Source: Miscanthus floridulus (Eukaryota; Streptophyta; Magnoliopsida; Poales; Poaceae). From it: a stretch of 64,000 nucleotides of DNA. Every line of letters starts with the position of its first letter. Positions within the stretch are counted from its first letter, which is position 1. Positions 1-9,469 of the stretch are shown here, in pieces. Both the position numbers and the translations under genes were made by a program. The notes beneath the pieces are model-generated. The model had not been told where the DNA came from. It ran no database searches and was given only the letters and a program-made list of their open reading frames with translations. The stretch is from the NCBI RefSeq assembly GCF_019320115.1, contig NC_089594.1, positions 21,474,055-21,538,054 on the forward strand, read 5' to 3'.

Positions 1-1145
1 CGCATAAAAATTTCAGCAAGCATGTAGACTCCATGATCCGAACGCACACGATCTATGTTAACACTATCCTGCAAAAGATTAGAACTAACCAAAGACAATG
101 CAGGAATAGATGATCTAGTAGACATAGGTAGCAACCAACAATGCTCCCCTTCTTGGAAGTGAACTTGTTTCTTTGAGGAACATGAGAAAATGTTTGTATT
201 ATTATGGCTGACTTCTAAACGATCATAATCTTGTACAACAAAAGAAGAATCCATATTATTGCGAATGTATACGCGATGTATCATATATTGTCCCTTGTTG
301 TTATATTTGCCAATAACATGATATGTATGTTTAGAAAACCAAGGCAAATCAACATATTTAAATAGGCTCTCCTCCAAACAATCTAGGTTACACAAAACAT
401 CAAATTCAATGTAACCCAAAGTATGTAAAGAAGACAATAGTTTGAACTCATCAGTTTTAGTAGCAATATAAATAACATGTTTATTTTCAGTGCAAGTGGT
501 TGGTTCCAAAACAAGTAAAACTGAAGCATCATCAACCAATTCATTTTTATCACAAGGAACATCAAGCAAATTATCGTGGGACAAAGATAAATCAAGAGAG
601 GGTTCCACTAACAATTGCTCTATGATAGCATGGTGTGTGGAAGAATTTAGTACATTAAAACAATTCTCACCTTCTGTGAGTGTAGCGCCATGGGCATTAC
701 CTGTGTTTTCAGCAGGAGTAATAGGTGCATTGTGAAGTGATGGTTCTGAATTTGCATATGAGGTTGTGAGCACCTCATTTTCTTCCATGTCATCCTCTCG
801 CTTATGTACATTATCCTGCAGAAGGTTAGTCATAGCAAAAGGAATAACAACAGACTCTTTCTCTAAATGGTACACCTCATCATATAAAGTCAAAACAGGA
901 GGTGGATTAACAAAGGTTTCTCGCATAAGAAGTTTCATTTCATTCCAAGTTTGAGGTTTATCTGAAGGATCTAAAGACTCCCACCAAGATAAAGCATAAT
1001 GTCATAAAACACTAGCTGCATTTTTTACCTTCCTCCTTGGACACATAAAGCGAGTAGCAAAAATGTTATCGATGGCAATTTCCCACTCCATGTACTCATC
1101 AGCACCTATATCATCATAAGTCGGTGGATACGAACAACCTGTCAT
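1..1145 (-). pseudogene. Degenerate retrotransposon gag, partial
   Basis: On the minus strand an ATG at 1145 opens a frame read through to base 1, broken by a TGA at 1004-1002. Shortly after that stop it contains HYALSWWESLD and then PQTWNEMKLLMRETFV. This tryptophan-rich block is what I recognise as the core of plant Ty3/gypsy capsid domains (W-W/W..L-L..-F). Gag packages the element RNA into particles in the cytoplasm. The remainder is acidic and polar with no nucleocapsid knuckle before the window edge. The stop makes this copy non-coding as it stands. The family call is from motif memory; the subfamily is not determined. Confidence 0.7.
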
Positions 1146-2377
1146 TTTTAGAAGACAGCAAAATACAACATAAAAGTATTATCCCTATCAACTACTTAGG
1201 TTGTGGATAAGGAAAAACAAGACACTCAACTCTCAAGCGTCTTACCACGGTCTTACAAGTGTTCTTACCAAAGCAACAGGCGGTGCAATCGGTCGGTGAC
1301 TGTGATACCGTCGTAGCTTGAGTGTAACAGTTGCAAGGCGAACTTGTACTTGGTTAGAAGAAAGTGGAGCTTGGACAGGCACAATATAGTAGCAAGGAAT
1401 AGCAAAATTTGCAACTAAATAGTAAAGCTGAATAAGTATCCCAAGTACTTGTCTTAGTTGCTGGCCTACTCATATTCCAAGTACCAGATGTATCAAGTGA
1501 TGTGAACAACAAGAATATGATTAGGAATAAGGTAGAAATCAGCACACGCAAACACAGCTCGAATGACGCTCTCGATGTGCTCCTCTAGATATTGTTCCAC
1601 TTTTGCCCCTCTCTTTTTTCTCTATTTTTGGGCTGTCGTTGTTTTTTTTGGATTCTTTGACTTTTTATTTTTATTTTTTTTTGATATTTTTTCTTCACTT
1701 AGGAGTACAAAAGAAGTAACCATAGAAAATATGAGCTTAAACAACTGAAAGACGTGGCCTGTGAAAATTTTAGAAGACGTGCTCGAAATCGACAAAGACC
1801 TTGTGACCATGAAAAGAGGATCTTGTGACCACTTTTTGACCAAAATAAAAATCTCCGACCTCGATAAATTGAGGGATGGACGGATCCGAAATTTTTATCT
1901 GATCGATTTTGATATATGGAACGTCGAAATCCGAGTTCGTATGCGAAAACTAGACCAGTTTTAAAAACGGACTCCAAATTAGAGGACAAAACAGGAACAA
2001 TGCACGCAAAATTGGTCACGACAGCAATGATTTGATGGAAACTGTGAAGACAAGTGTAGGAAATTAGATGGCGTGGACTAGGGTTTGATGGATACAAAGG
2101 AAACTCAACAAGACTTGGAGATGTTCACGGATTATGATGAAAAACAAAGGGGAAAACACAAACTGAACTAAAAACGATCTAAAACCAGCAACCAGAACTT
2201 GACCTAGGGCACAAACTCAACAACGCGAAACAGAGACGAAATTGCATGGCACAATGAGGCTATAGGATAGGGAATATGTGACGATGTATATTTTTTTTGG
2301 CTTTTTGTGGACTATAGGTAATACAAAAACAGTAACAATCTAAAGGGGAAAACAAAGTTATACCTAACGGGCAACAA
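1146..2377 (-). other. Untranslated leader between primer binding site and gag
   Basis: About 1.2 kb between the PBS and the gag ATG. It has no long reading frame that resembles a known protein and carries T-rich tracts (for example 1616-1690). It fits the long 5' leaders seen in several plant gypsy elements. Nothing else is recognisable here. Confidence 0.5.
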
Positions 2378-2391
2378 GGGCTCTGATACCA
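2378..2391 (-). other. Primer binding site, initiator tRNA-Met type
   Basis: The minus strand reads TGGTATCAGAGCCC two bases after the LTR's terminal CA. This matches the complement of the 3' end of plant initiator tRNA-Met, the primer used for minus-strand synthesis by many plant LTR elements. Confidence 0.85.
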
Positions 2392-2393
2392 CT

Positions 2394-2936
2394 TGATGTA
2401 GACTAGGTCCGATCTTCCGAAAAGTATGATAGCGTCGATTGGTGGAGACTCAACGTTCACGATCTAGGCTTCGAACCAAGACTGATTCGGACCCCCGCAA
2501 CCGTTACACCACTGCTCCGTTGGTTATCAACCACGCGAACGCGATTGACCTCGCCGAAAAGGCTTTCCTACAAGCGAATCAAGAACACAAGCAAGAACGA
2601 GATGAACGCAATCTAAAATTACAAATAAATATGAGGCTTATGATAACGAGAAGGAGTTCAAGTCTTTATTCGAAAGGACTAATCGCCACAGGCGAACAAG
2701 ATCAAGAACTGGGGCCTTGGTTCACAGCAAGCGGCCTTGGCGGCAACAGTTGCAGCAAAACGACGTCTGTTTCACGAGGAAATCAAGAACTAAACAAAAC
2801 CCAAACCCTAAGGAGAGTGATGACTGCTATTTATAGAGTCTTGGGCGTCACCCCTCCCCCTAGACGCTCCTCCTAATGGGCCTAAACACGATACACGGTC
2901 CAACGGACCTAAAGACGGTGCCGCAGCACCCTGACA
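2394..2936 (-). repeat. 5' LTR (minus strand, 543 bp)
   Basis: On the minus strand it begins TGTCAGGGTGCTGC and ends TCTACATCA, the canonical TG...CA. A TATA box (TATAAATAG) lies on the minus strand near 2835-2826, and an AATAAAG motif follows downstream, giving a U3-R-U5 layout. It is followed by the primer binding site. The partner LTR is outside the window. Confidence 0.8.
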
Positions 2937-3388
2937 GATTCTGGATGCTGACTTGTTTCGATGATTCCCTATTGATTCCGAAGGTCTTTTTATGTGAAAC
3001 CACTTGGATTGGCTTCCTTATCAAATTAGCTTTCTAACCATATGTGGATCGTCGAAAACGGAGTCCGGATGCGTCCTGAGTGACTAGTTTAAGGCAGACT
3101 GGTACTGAAGGCCGAGGCAGACTCGAACTTGAGTTGCTTTGGGCCTCCACCTCGGGGACTCGAACCGAATTAGCCTCGGACCTCCTTCTTGACTTGGACA
3201 CCCTTGCTGGCCTCCTACCCCTCCATACCATGTGCCAAACATGGTCATATGCATGGGTGTCATGTCCTCGTCAAGAGGTCTGTTCTGAACGTTGTTTCTG
3301 TTGTCATTTTGGTTGTTGGTGGGTGGTTGTTGGGATCTTGGGTTTGGTGGTTGCTTTTCATGCTGTGGAGGTGCTATTTCTATGGCGT

Positions 3389-4602
3389 TTACATTGATTG
3401 GTCATTGCGGGGGTACTGGTTCCACTGTTGCGGCCTTGGAGGCGGACGCGGCTGGGTTCTGTGAGCTTTAGTTTTTGGTCGGAAGACTATGTCCGCTCTG
3501 TTGTATTTTTCCATGACCTCGTGCAGTTCTGCGATGGTCTTTGCCGGCTTTCTAGCGAGCCTCGAGGAGCAAGGACCCGGTCCTAGGCCGTTGACTGCTG
3601 CAAGGATTACTGCCTCATCAGTTATGCCTGGAGTTCTAGCCCTAAGGTGAACAAACCTTCGCCAGAAGTCTTGGAGAGGCTCTCTTTCGGCTTGCGTGCA
3701 GGCAAACAACTCCATGGGGTTGTTGGTAGTGGGGTTGACGCCTTTGAAGTTTGTGCACAATTTTTCATGAAGGTTTCCCAAGGAGTCTATTGAACGAGGT
3801 GGGAGGTTACTGTACCAGCTCTGAGCGATGTCTCGAGCTATGATTACGAAAGATTTAGCCATGGTGTATTCATCTCCACCTACTGCTGCCACTGCGACTT
3901 CATAGCTCATTATGAACTGGCGAGGGTCCACACTTCCATCGTACCTCTCGGCAGGTTTTGCGGCTTGTATTCTGGTGGCTAGCTTTTGGTTTGTAGGATT
4001 TGGGTTAAGGGTGACTTTGGGTCGTAAGGCATTGACAGAGGTGGGTTTCTTTGTGGTTGGTGTTGGATGGCTGGGGGTATGTATTTAGGGTAGAGCTGAT
4101 GGATGTGAGGGTTTGGTTGGAGCGGAGGTGGAGGTGGGGGTGGGGGTGGGGGTGGATTGTACCCATGCTTAGGCATGTGGTCAGGATCCACTTCGAGGGC
4201 GGCTAGATACTCATCCATCCTCCGGATCTCTTACCTGGCCTCGTCCGCCTTTTGTCTGATGACACGCAAGCGCGCTTGCCTCGCGTGAGCCTCGACGCGA
4301 TGCCTCTTCTCCTAGAGCTCTTCATGCATCTAATTCAGGGCACTGAGGCCTCTCTCCTCGGTGTCCTCATCATCGTCTTGTGACACTTCGCTAGTATCAT
4401 CAACCCTCGGTGGGTTGGGTTGGGGGTTGGCCCCAGCCCCCACCGGCTGAGGCTCGTTTGAATCATGAGTGATCCCTGCTAGGTGCTTGGAGGGTCGGGC
4501 CAACGAGGGTACTCTGCCCCCATATGTGGAGGTTCCCGCTACAGTCTCGGCTCCTCGCAGGGGTGGCGGATCTCTGGCGTTGTTCCTCCTTGTTCCAGCC
4601 AT
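3389..4602 (-). pseudogene. Tat-type retrotransposon gag, broken
   Basis: The minus-strand ATG at 4602 follows the primer binding site by about 25 bp (protein begins MAGTRRNN). The frame is interrupted by a TAG at 4332-4330 and further TAG/TAA codons before 4218, and a frameshift lies between 3979 and 3931. The capsid core (3931-3389) includes RQFIMSYEVAVAAVGGDE, AQSWYSNLP and FKGVNP, matching block by block the gag of the larger element at 7598. A long proline run lies at about 4160-4110. No zinc knuckle is visible; the frame ends at a TAA at 3391-3389. Gag would form the capsid, but this copy cannot be translated intact. Confidence 0.75.
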
Positions 4603-4626
4603 TATTTTGAGTTGCGGTGCGATGGG

Positions 4627-4646
4627 GTCCCCACGAACGGCACCAA
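4627..4646 (-). other. Primer binding site
   Basis: The minus strand reads TTGGTGCCGTTCGTGGGGAC just inside the LTR end. It is close to the TTGGCGCC-type sites of Tat-lineage elements, with one change (GGTGCC for GGCGCC). Confidence 0.65.
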
Positions 4647-4649
4647 CGA

Positions 4650-5254
4650 TGGGGTCACTCTTAGCCTCTCACCCCCGCTACGGACCACGTGGGGAGAGGT
4701 CGAGGGTTTCCCACAGGGTGAGGAATGAGTAAACAAGAGTAGGCGTGGGCGAGGGTTCCCCGTAAGGAGACATGAAACAAAACTGGATTAAGTGCTCATT
4801 ATATTGCTAAAAAACACGTCCCTTCTTACATGAGCGCCCCGGATATTTATAGCCCGTACCCGAGGCCTCGAGGAAATTACAAGAGGGTAAGCTCAAGATC
4901 TTCGGTTACAATACGATGGCTAAGGGTAAAGAGGCAATCTTCCGTACCCCTGGCCAACTACTCCTAACCCTAATTCCGTCGATGGGACCACCACTGGCTT
5001 CACGTCGGACTCCCTCGTGGTTCATGATGAACCCTTGCCCTCGCGGGAGAGGACTCACTTCCCGTCAACAGCTACGCATCCCTTCAAGCGGTCCGCGGCC
5101 TCCGAATCAAGCTTCGCGCGGAGATACCTGAAACGAAGGACATTTGGTAGAAAAACCCTCGCGACGGGGATAATATCTGTCGCGAGGCTCGTAAGCTGGT
5201 CCTGAGGGTCAAGGGTGAGGCGGGGGTCGAGCCAGGGTCGCCTTTCCCCCAACA
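4650..5254 (-). repeat. 5' LTR (minus strand, about 605 bp)
   Basis: On the minus strand it starts TGTTGGGGGAAAGG and ends CCCCA immediately before the primer binding site. A TATAAATA box lies on the minus strand near 4857-4848. Right-hand flank is 5255 onward. The TG...CA limits are inferred from one copy only. Confidence 0.65.
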
Positions 5255-5734
5255 GCTTCCTTACCACAGCGTCTCAAAGTTACTTATGACCAAGTGGCAT
5301 TTGTATTTACCTTACTTGTAACTAATACTTTAAACCATAAATACACCTTAAATACAAAAAGGATTAGTTGACTATTTTGTAGCAAATATTATAGTAAATA
5401 TTTTTCACTATAATATTCGCTAAGATAAATACAAAAGGATTGTAGTTGACTATTTTGTAGCAAATAATGTAGCGAATATTATAGTGAATATTTTTCAAAC
5501 TAGGATTTGAAGTTTAAACTCAAAACCCTTTCCTACTCAAGTTTTAAACTCATTTCTACACAACTAAAATACGTAAGCAGCATCAATGCAACAAACTTTC
5601 CATAATCTATGTCTATATTAATTTGATTTAAATTTTTTCTTCGTTTACAAAATTGGTCTTAAATCTAAATTTGCTTTAATAAGTTTCAGAGAAACTGCAA
5701 AGTTTTAAAAATTAGGGTGCTACATGATAAGTCA
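5255..5734. repeat. AT-rich sequence, first copy of a duplicated block
   Basis: AT-rich, no reading frame of note. Bases ~5555-5734 are similar to 6430-6549 joined to 20401-20480, the sequence into which the large retrotransposon inserted. Shared landmarks are a TATGTCTATATTAATTT stretch, CTTCGTTTACAAA and CAGAGAAACTGCAAAG followed by AATTAGGGTGC. So the host sequence was duplicated here before the retrotransposon landed in the second copy. Confidence 0.6.
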
Positions 5735-5962
5735 TAAGATCGGATAGGTCGCTTCTTGGACGACGCCCGCATCACGTTCGCGGCCCACGGCGTGGCTTCC
5801 GACTACTAGAAGCTGTGTGCGCAGCACAGGCTGGAGCTTGGGTCCACGCTCGAGCTCCGCGACGCGGCCGGTATGGGCAACATGCCCATGGCGGAGATGG
5901 CAGACAGGGTGCTGGGGATCCACGGCGGGGTGGAGGTGCTGGTCCTGGCGAGTCGAGTGGTT
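5735..5962 (+). pseudogene. Fragment of a 3'-5' exonuclease (WRN/RNase D-like) gene
   Basis: One plus-strand frame from about 5735 reads FLDDARITFAAHGVASDY, a TAG stop, KLCAQHRLELGSTLELRDA, then AGMGNMPMAEMADRVLGI. This pattern (a threatened helix, then substrate-binding D/E-rich loop and a GMGN..M..MA..LLGI block) is what I recall from the grass family of Werner-like DEDDy 3'-5' exonuclease proteins, which degrade nucleic acid from the 3' end. Only roughly 75 codons remain; the catalytic DxE region and C-terminus are absent and there is a premature stop, so this is a relic. The call rests on memory of the family and could be another DEDD exonuclease. Confidence 0.5.
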
Positions 5963-6544
5963 TGTTCCGACGCTCTAACCTCCGCCAGCCTGCCTTTAGT
6001 GCAGGTGCTCGATACAATGCCCAAATGATGAGTGCTGGGGTAACTCTACCGCATGCTAGTTCAAGGTGACCATATTTAGCTGTGCAGGCAAACAAATAAG
6101 ATCCCTACAGAGAAATAGAAACAAACACAACAGGTTGCACCTGTTAGGCTGGTCTCTTCCTACCCTGGCCGAGCTCATACGAACTAGCCAAAGTTGCGCA
6201 AGAGGAAAGGGAGATGTCAGGAGATGAAAAGATAACCCTGACGTGTGGGCCGGGACAAGGAGAGGAGGTGGGCAATGGAGCTGACAGGCTAAGCTCAAGA
6301 AGAGAAAGGAAAGGGTGGCGTAGGAGTCTGGACGGACCGACAAGAAATCCAAAATGGGGCCATGAATGAAAAACTAGCGACAGGCTGAAAAAAATAAAAA
6401 CGAAAGAGGAGACTTTTTTAAACCTTTTTAAACCTATTTCATTTGAAACAAAACTCATCTCCACACAATTAAAATCACAAGCAGCATGCGATGCGACAAA
6501 TTTTCTATAACGTATGTCTATATTAATTTAATTTATATAAAGTA
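5963..6544. other. Intergenic, no recognised gene
   Basis: Moderately AT-rich toward the right. Small open frames exist on both strands but none resembles a protein family I recognise. The last ~115 bases are the left half of the duplicated block split by the retrotransposon at 6550. Confidence 0.5.
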
Positions 6545-6549
6545 TTTTC

Positions 6550-7560
6550 TGTTGTAACATGGCTTTGGCGGGTGGCGAAGGCCCCCCGACAGCGAGGTGT
6601 CGCCAAGGCGTCTTCGACCGTCTTAGAGCGGAGACCCGGCGCTGACTAAAGAAACTTTCCCGGCTATGCTCGAAGGGTGCTGAATCTCCTTTTCATCGCG
6701 GACTCCGCCAAGGCCAGGCACGCATGCCGCCGACCGCTCAGGCGGGCGCCTCCGGTAATACGGGCGGAGGCCGCCTTATCTCTAAACTAATCAAATAAAC
6801 GATCTTGCCTAAGTGTGTGCAGGTACTCAAGCGCAGGCGCTCGCGGTCCACGCAAACGCGCCAGCATGGCCCCTGCGCGGCCGGGCGGAGAACTACGGAT
6901 GATGTCTCCGCCCGGACCGGCGGAGACTCTCCAAGGCGACGGCGCGCTCCTGGAGATGGAGGCCAGTGCCGGGGCGCGCAGCTGGGCGGAGACCTGCAGA
7001 TGATGTCTCCGCCAGGACCGGCGGAGACTCTCCAAGGCGACGGCGCGCCCCTGAAGGCGGAGGCCAGCGGCGAGAACCATGGCCCCCGCGAGGCCGGGCG
7101 GAGACCCGCGGGTAATGTCTCCGACCGTCCGGCGGAGACCCGCCGAGGCAGCGGCGCGCCCCTGGAGATGAAGGCCAGCGCCGGGGACCCAGGCCTTTGG
7201 GCCGAAGACCGAGGTATGGTGGGCCGGCTGCTCATGGAAGCCCATCACTTGAAGACGGTATGGCAAGATTGCCCCGCGAACAAGAGGCTAGCGGCAGAAT
7301 ATTCCAGGAATGTACTGTAGCAGTTGAGGGGCATTGTAATAAATTCTATTATGTAGTAGTTGAGTCCTATAAATATGGGACACTTGTAACCGTGCAGATT
7401 GGTTGGTGGACGAATTAATGAAACCATAGCTTTCCGTGTCATTCCCTTACTCACCACTCTCCCCCTTATCGTTCCTATCCCGAGCCTCCGCCCCAGGGTG
7501 ACGTCCGACGGGCGGAGGCCTCGGTCTCTTCCACGTTGTTTGAAACCGCTAGTTTCAACA
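6550..7560 (+). repeat. 5' LTR (1011 bp)
   Basis: TGTTGTAACATGG...TTTCAACA, nearly identical to 19386-20395. U3 carries GC-rich tandem modules (see 6864-7195). A TATA box TATAAATATG lies at about 7367-7376 and marks the start of the genomic RNA; the RNA start would lie ~30 bp downstream. Confidence 0.95.
6864..7195 (+). repeat. Three GC-rich tandem modules in the LTR U3
   Basis: A module containing ATGTCTCCG...CGGCGGAGA...GGCGCGC...GAGGCCAG recurs at 6901, 7002 and 7114 (spacing 101 and 112 bp). A GCGCGGCCGGGCGGAGA lead-in sits before the first and third copies. The same array is present in the 3' LTR (about 19700-20030). Repeats in U3 upstream of the TATA box are candidate enhancer units; that function is inference. 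Confidence 0.75.
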
Positions 7561-7578
7561 TTGGCGCCCACCGTGGTT
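7561..7578 (+). other. Primer binding site
   Basis: TTGGCGCCCACCGTGGTT directly follows the LTR's CA. It is the standard form of primer site in this element class. Confidence 0.85.
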
Positions 7579-7597
7579 GGGCCAAGGCAAACCAACG

Positions 7598-9465
7598 ATG
7601 GCAGGGAAATGAAAGACCACCACCAGAGCAGCAGTGACCACGGGTCAGCGAGGAAGGCCTAGGCGCAACATTCATAGCGCCTACGCAACCTCGCCAGCGG
7701 AGGATGACACCAGAGCAGATGCCCAGGGTCAACCACCGGAACCCCAAGACCCAGAGATTCAAGATCCGGAGGCCCAACCAAACTCAGCCACAGCACCCGA
7801 GCAAGAACTGCAACAGCTGTAAGCACAGTTGCAAAGAGCGCAACAAGAGAGGGACAGAATGGCAGCAGCATTCGTAGCTAATCAGCAAGCTATTCAAGCG
7901 TCAGCACAAGCAGCAGAAATAAGGCAGCAGTTGGTAGTCCTACATGCTGAGATGCTAAGTATGCAGCATGCAGTACCAGCGACAACCTCCGCAATCCTAG
8001 CCTCTGCAGCAACACCAACTGCAACCATGCTTCAAGGTCCTACGCTAGTGATCAGCCAGCCGACAATGCTATCTCAGATGATGCGGAGGCCTATCGATCC
8101 CAAGTCCCCACTATCTGAAGGCATACAACAGTCGCCATGGCCAACAGCGTACAAGCCAATCACACTACCCAAGTTCAACGGAAAGACTGACCCCCATCAG
8201 TTCATTATGAGTTACGAGGCAGCAGTAGCCTCCGCCGGCGGAGACGACGCCGTCTTGGCAAAGTCATTTGTCATTGCAGCCGAAGGCGACACGCTGGCTT
8301 GGTATTCTATGCTCAAACCAAGTACAGTCTATTCTTGGGAGAACCTCCGGGACAAGGTATTGGCAAACTTCAAAGGGCTAACAGCACAGTCGCTGACTTC
8401 CACAGATTTGTTTCAGTGTAAGCAAATGCAGGGAGAGACACTACATGACTACTTCCAGAAATTCGTGCAACTAAAGGCGAAGGCACCAGATGTCCTAGAC
8501 GAGATCGCCATTGAAGCAGCGATCAAAGGCCTCCGAATCGGGCCATTCGCAGCACACCTAGCAAGAAAGAAACCAACTTCCATACAGCAGTTGTATGACG
8601 AGTTTGAGAAGTACTGCAGATCAGATAATGACCTCCGCAAGAGGCTGGAGGAGCAAGGTCAAAACAGACAACAAAACAGCAGCAAAAATTCCCAAAAAAC
8701 CTATACGAACCAGAATGTATCAAATCAGAAGCCAGGCCAGGGGCAAGTGCTCAGTATCGAGGGTCAACCTCACCCCGAGCAAGGGCAACAGGTAGCGCCA
8801 ACACGGTCGGAGACCCAGACAAGGAACCAAGGTCGGCAAGGTTACCAAGGCAAAAACTAGAACAGAAACCAAAGCCAGAAACAACGCAGGCCATATTGCG
8901 TTTTTCGCTGCGAAAACGCAGGGCACAGCACCAAAGATTGTCCGGAGACAAAAGAAACACAGGAAAGGATGAAGAACAAGCAGACTGCCCAACCTCCGAC
9001 ATAGCAGAGCGCAAGAGAGGTCAACACCACCTACACAACTGGCCACCAGCAGTACTGCCCAATGTACCCAGCGCTAAATGCAACCCAAATACATCCCTCC
9101 ACACTGGCCTCTGCCTATTACCCAAACTTCCTACCAGCATGGCGGTCATCACCTTCGCAGCAGCCTTCGACGGGCAACTACAGGTCGGAGGCAAGCCTGA
9201 CCTACATAAACCCAAAATATCCCCATATAACCTACCTCGAAACAAACCCACCGGAGCAAAATCGAATAAGGTTCGAGCCTCCGCAGCCATAGCACCACAT
9301 GCAGCAACTGCCTCCACCACCACCACACAACCAACCCCCAACACCAAAAAACGAGTCAAACCCAGAAAACCAAGTCAACCCTCATGGAGCACTGCCAACA
9401 ATAGGCATGATATTGCCAATCGCCGGAGGATCATCAATGGAGTTTCAATCGAAAAAGCAGAAAAA
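7598..9465 (+). pseudogene. Tat-type gag (capsid and nucleocapsid), with nonsense codons
   Basis: The ATG at 7598 lies 20 bp after the primer site. One frame runs to about 9465, interrupted by TGA at 7610, TAA at 7820, TAG at 8858 and TAG near 8999; the longest open part starts at 7829 (343 codons). After a glutamine-rich coiled N-terminus the capsid core shows PHQFIMSYEAAVASAGGDD, LAWYSMLKP and NLRDKVLANFKGL. A degenerate zinc knuckle (YCVFRCENAGHSTKDC) lies near 8900, spaced like the family's C-H-H-C variant. Gag assembles the RNA-containing particle. The frame shifts into pol at a six-A run near 9468, where a single extra A breaks what was probably one gag-pol frame. Confidence 0.9.
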
Positions 9466-9469
9466 AGGA

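Larger units (their letters stand above)
1..2936 (-). mobile_element. 5' part of a minus-strand LTR retrotransposon (runs off the left edge)
   Basis: Read on the minus strand the order is LTR (2936-2394), primer binding site (2391-2378), a 1.2-kb leader, and a gag reading frame from 1145 off the window edge. This order defines the 5' half of an LTR retrotransposon. The gag type and an initiator-tRNA-Met primer site suggest Ty3/gypsy, which is inference. No pol is visible because the element is cut by the window. It abuts a second, different minus-strand element at 2937, so it probably inserted into that element, but the other flank is not available to confirm a target duplication. Confidence 0.8.
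2937..5254 (-). mobile_element. Truncated minus-strand Ty3/gypsy element (LTR plus gag only)
   Basis: Minus-strand order is LTR (5254-4650), primer binding site (4646-4627), gag (4602-3389), then about 450 bp of unassigned sequence ending at the neighbouring element's LTR at 2936. No protease, RT or integrase is present, so it is either a deleted copy or the part left after the leftmost element inserted. Its gag resembles that of the complete Tat-type element at 6550-20395. Confidence 0.75.
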
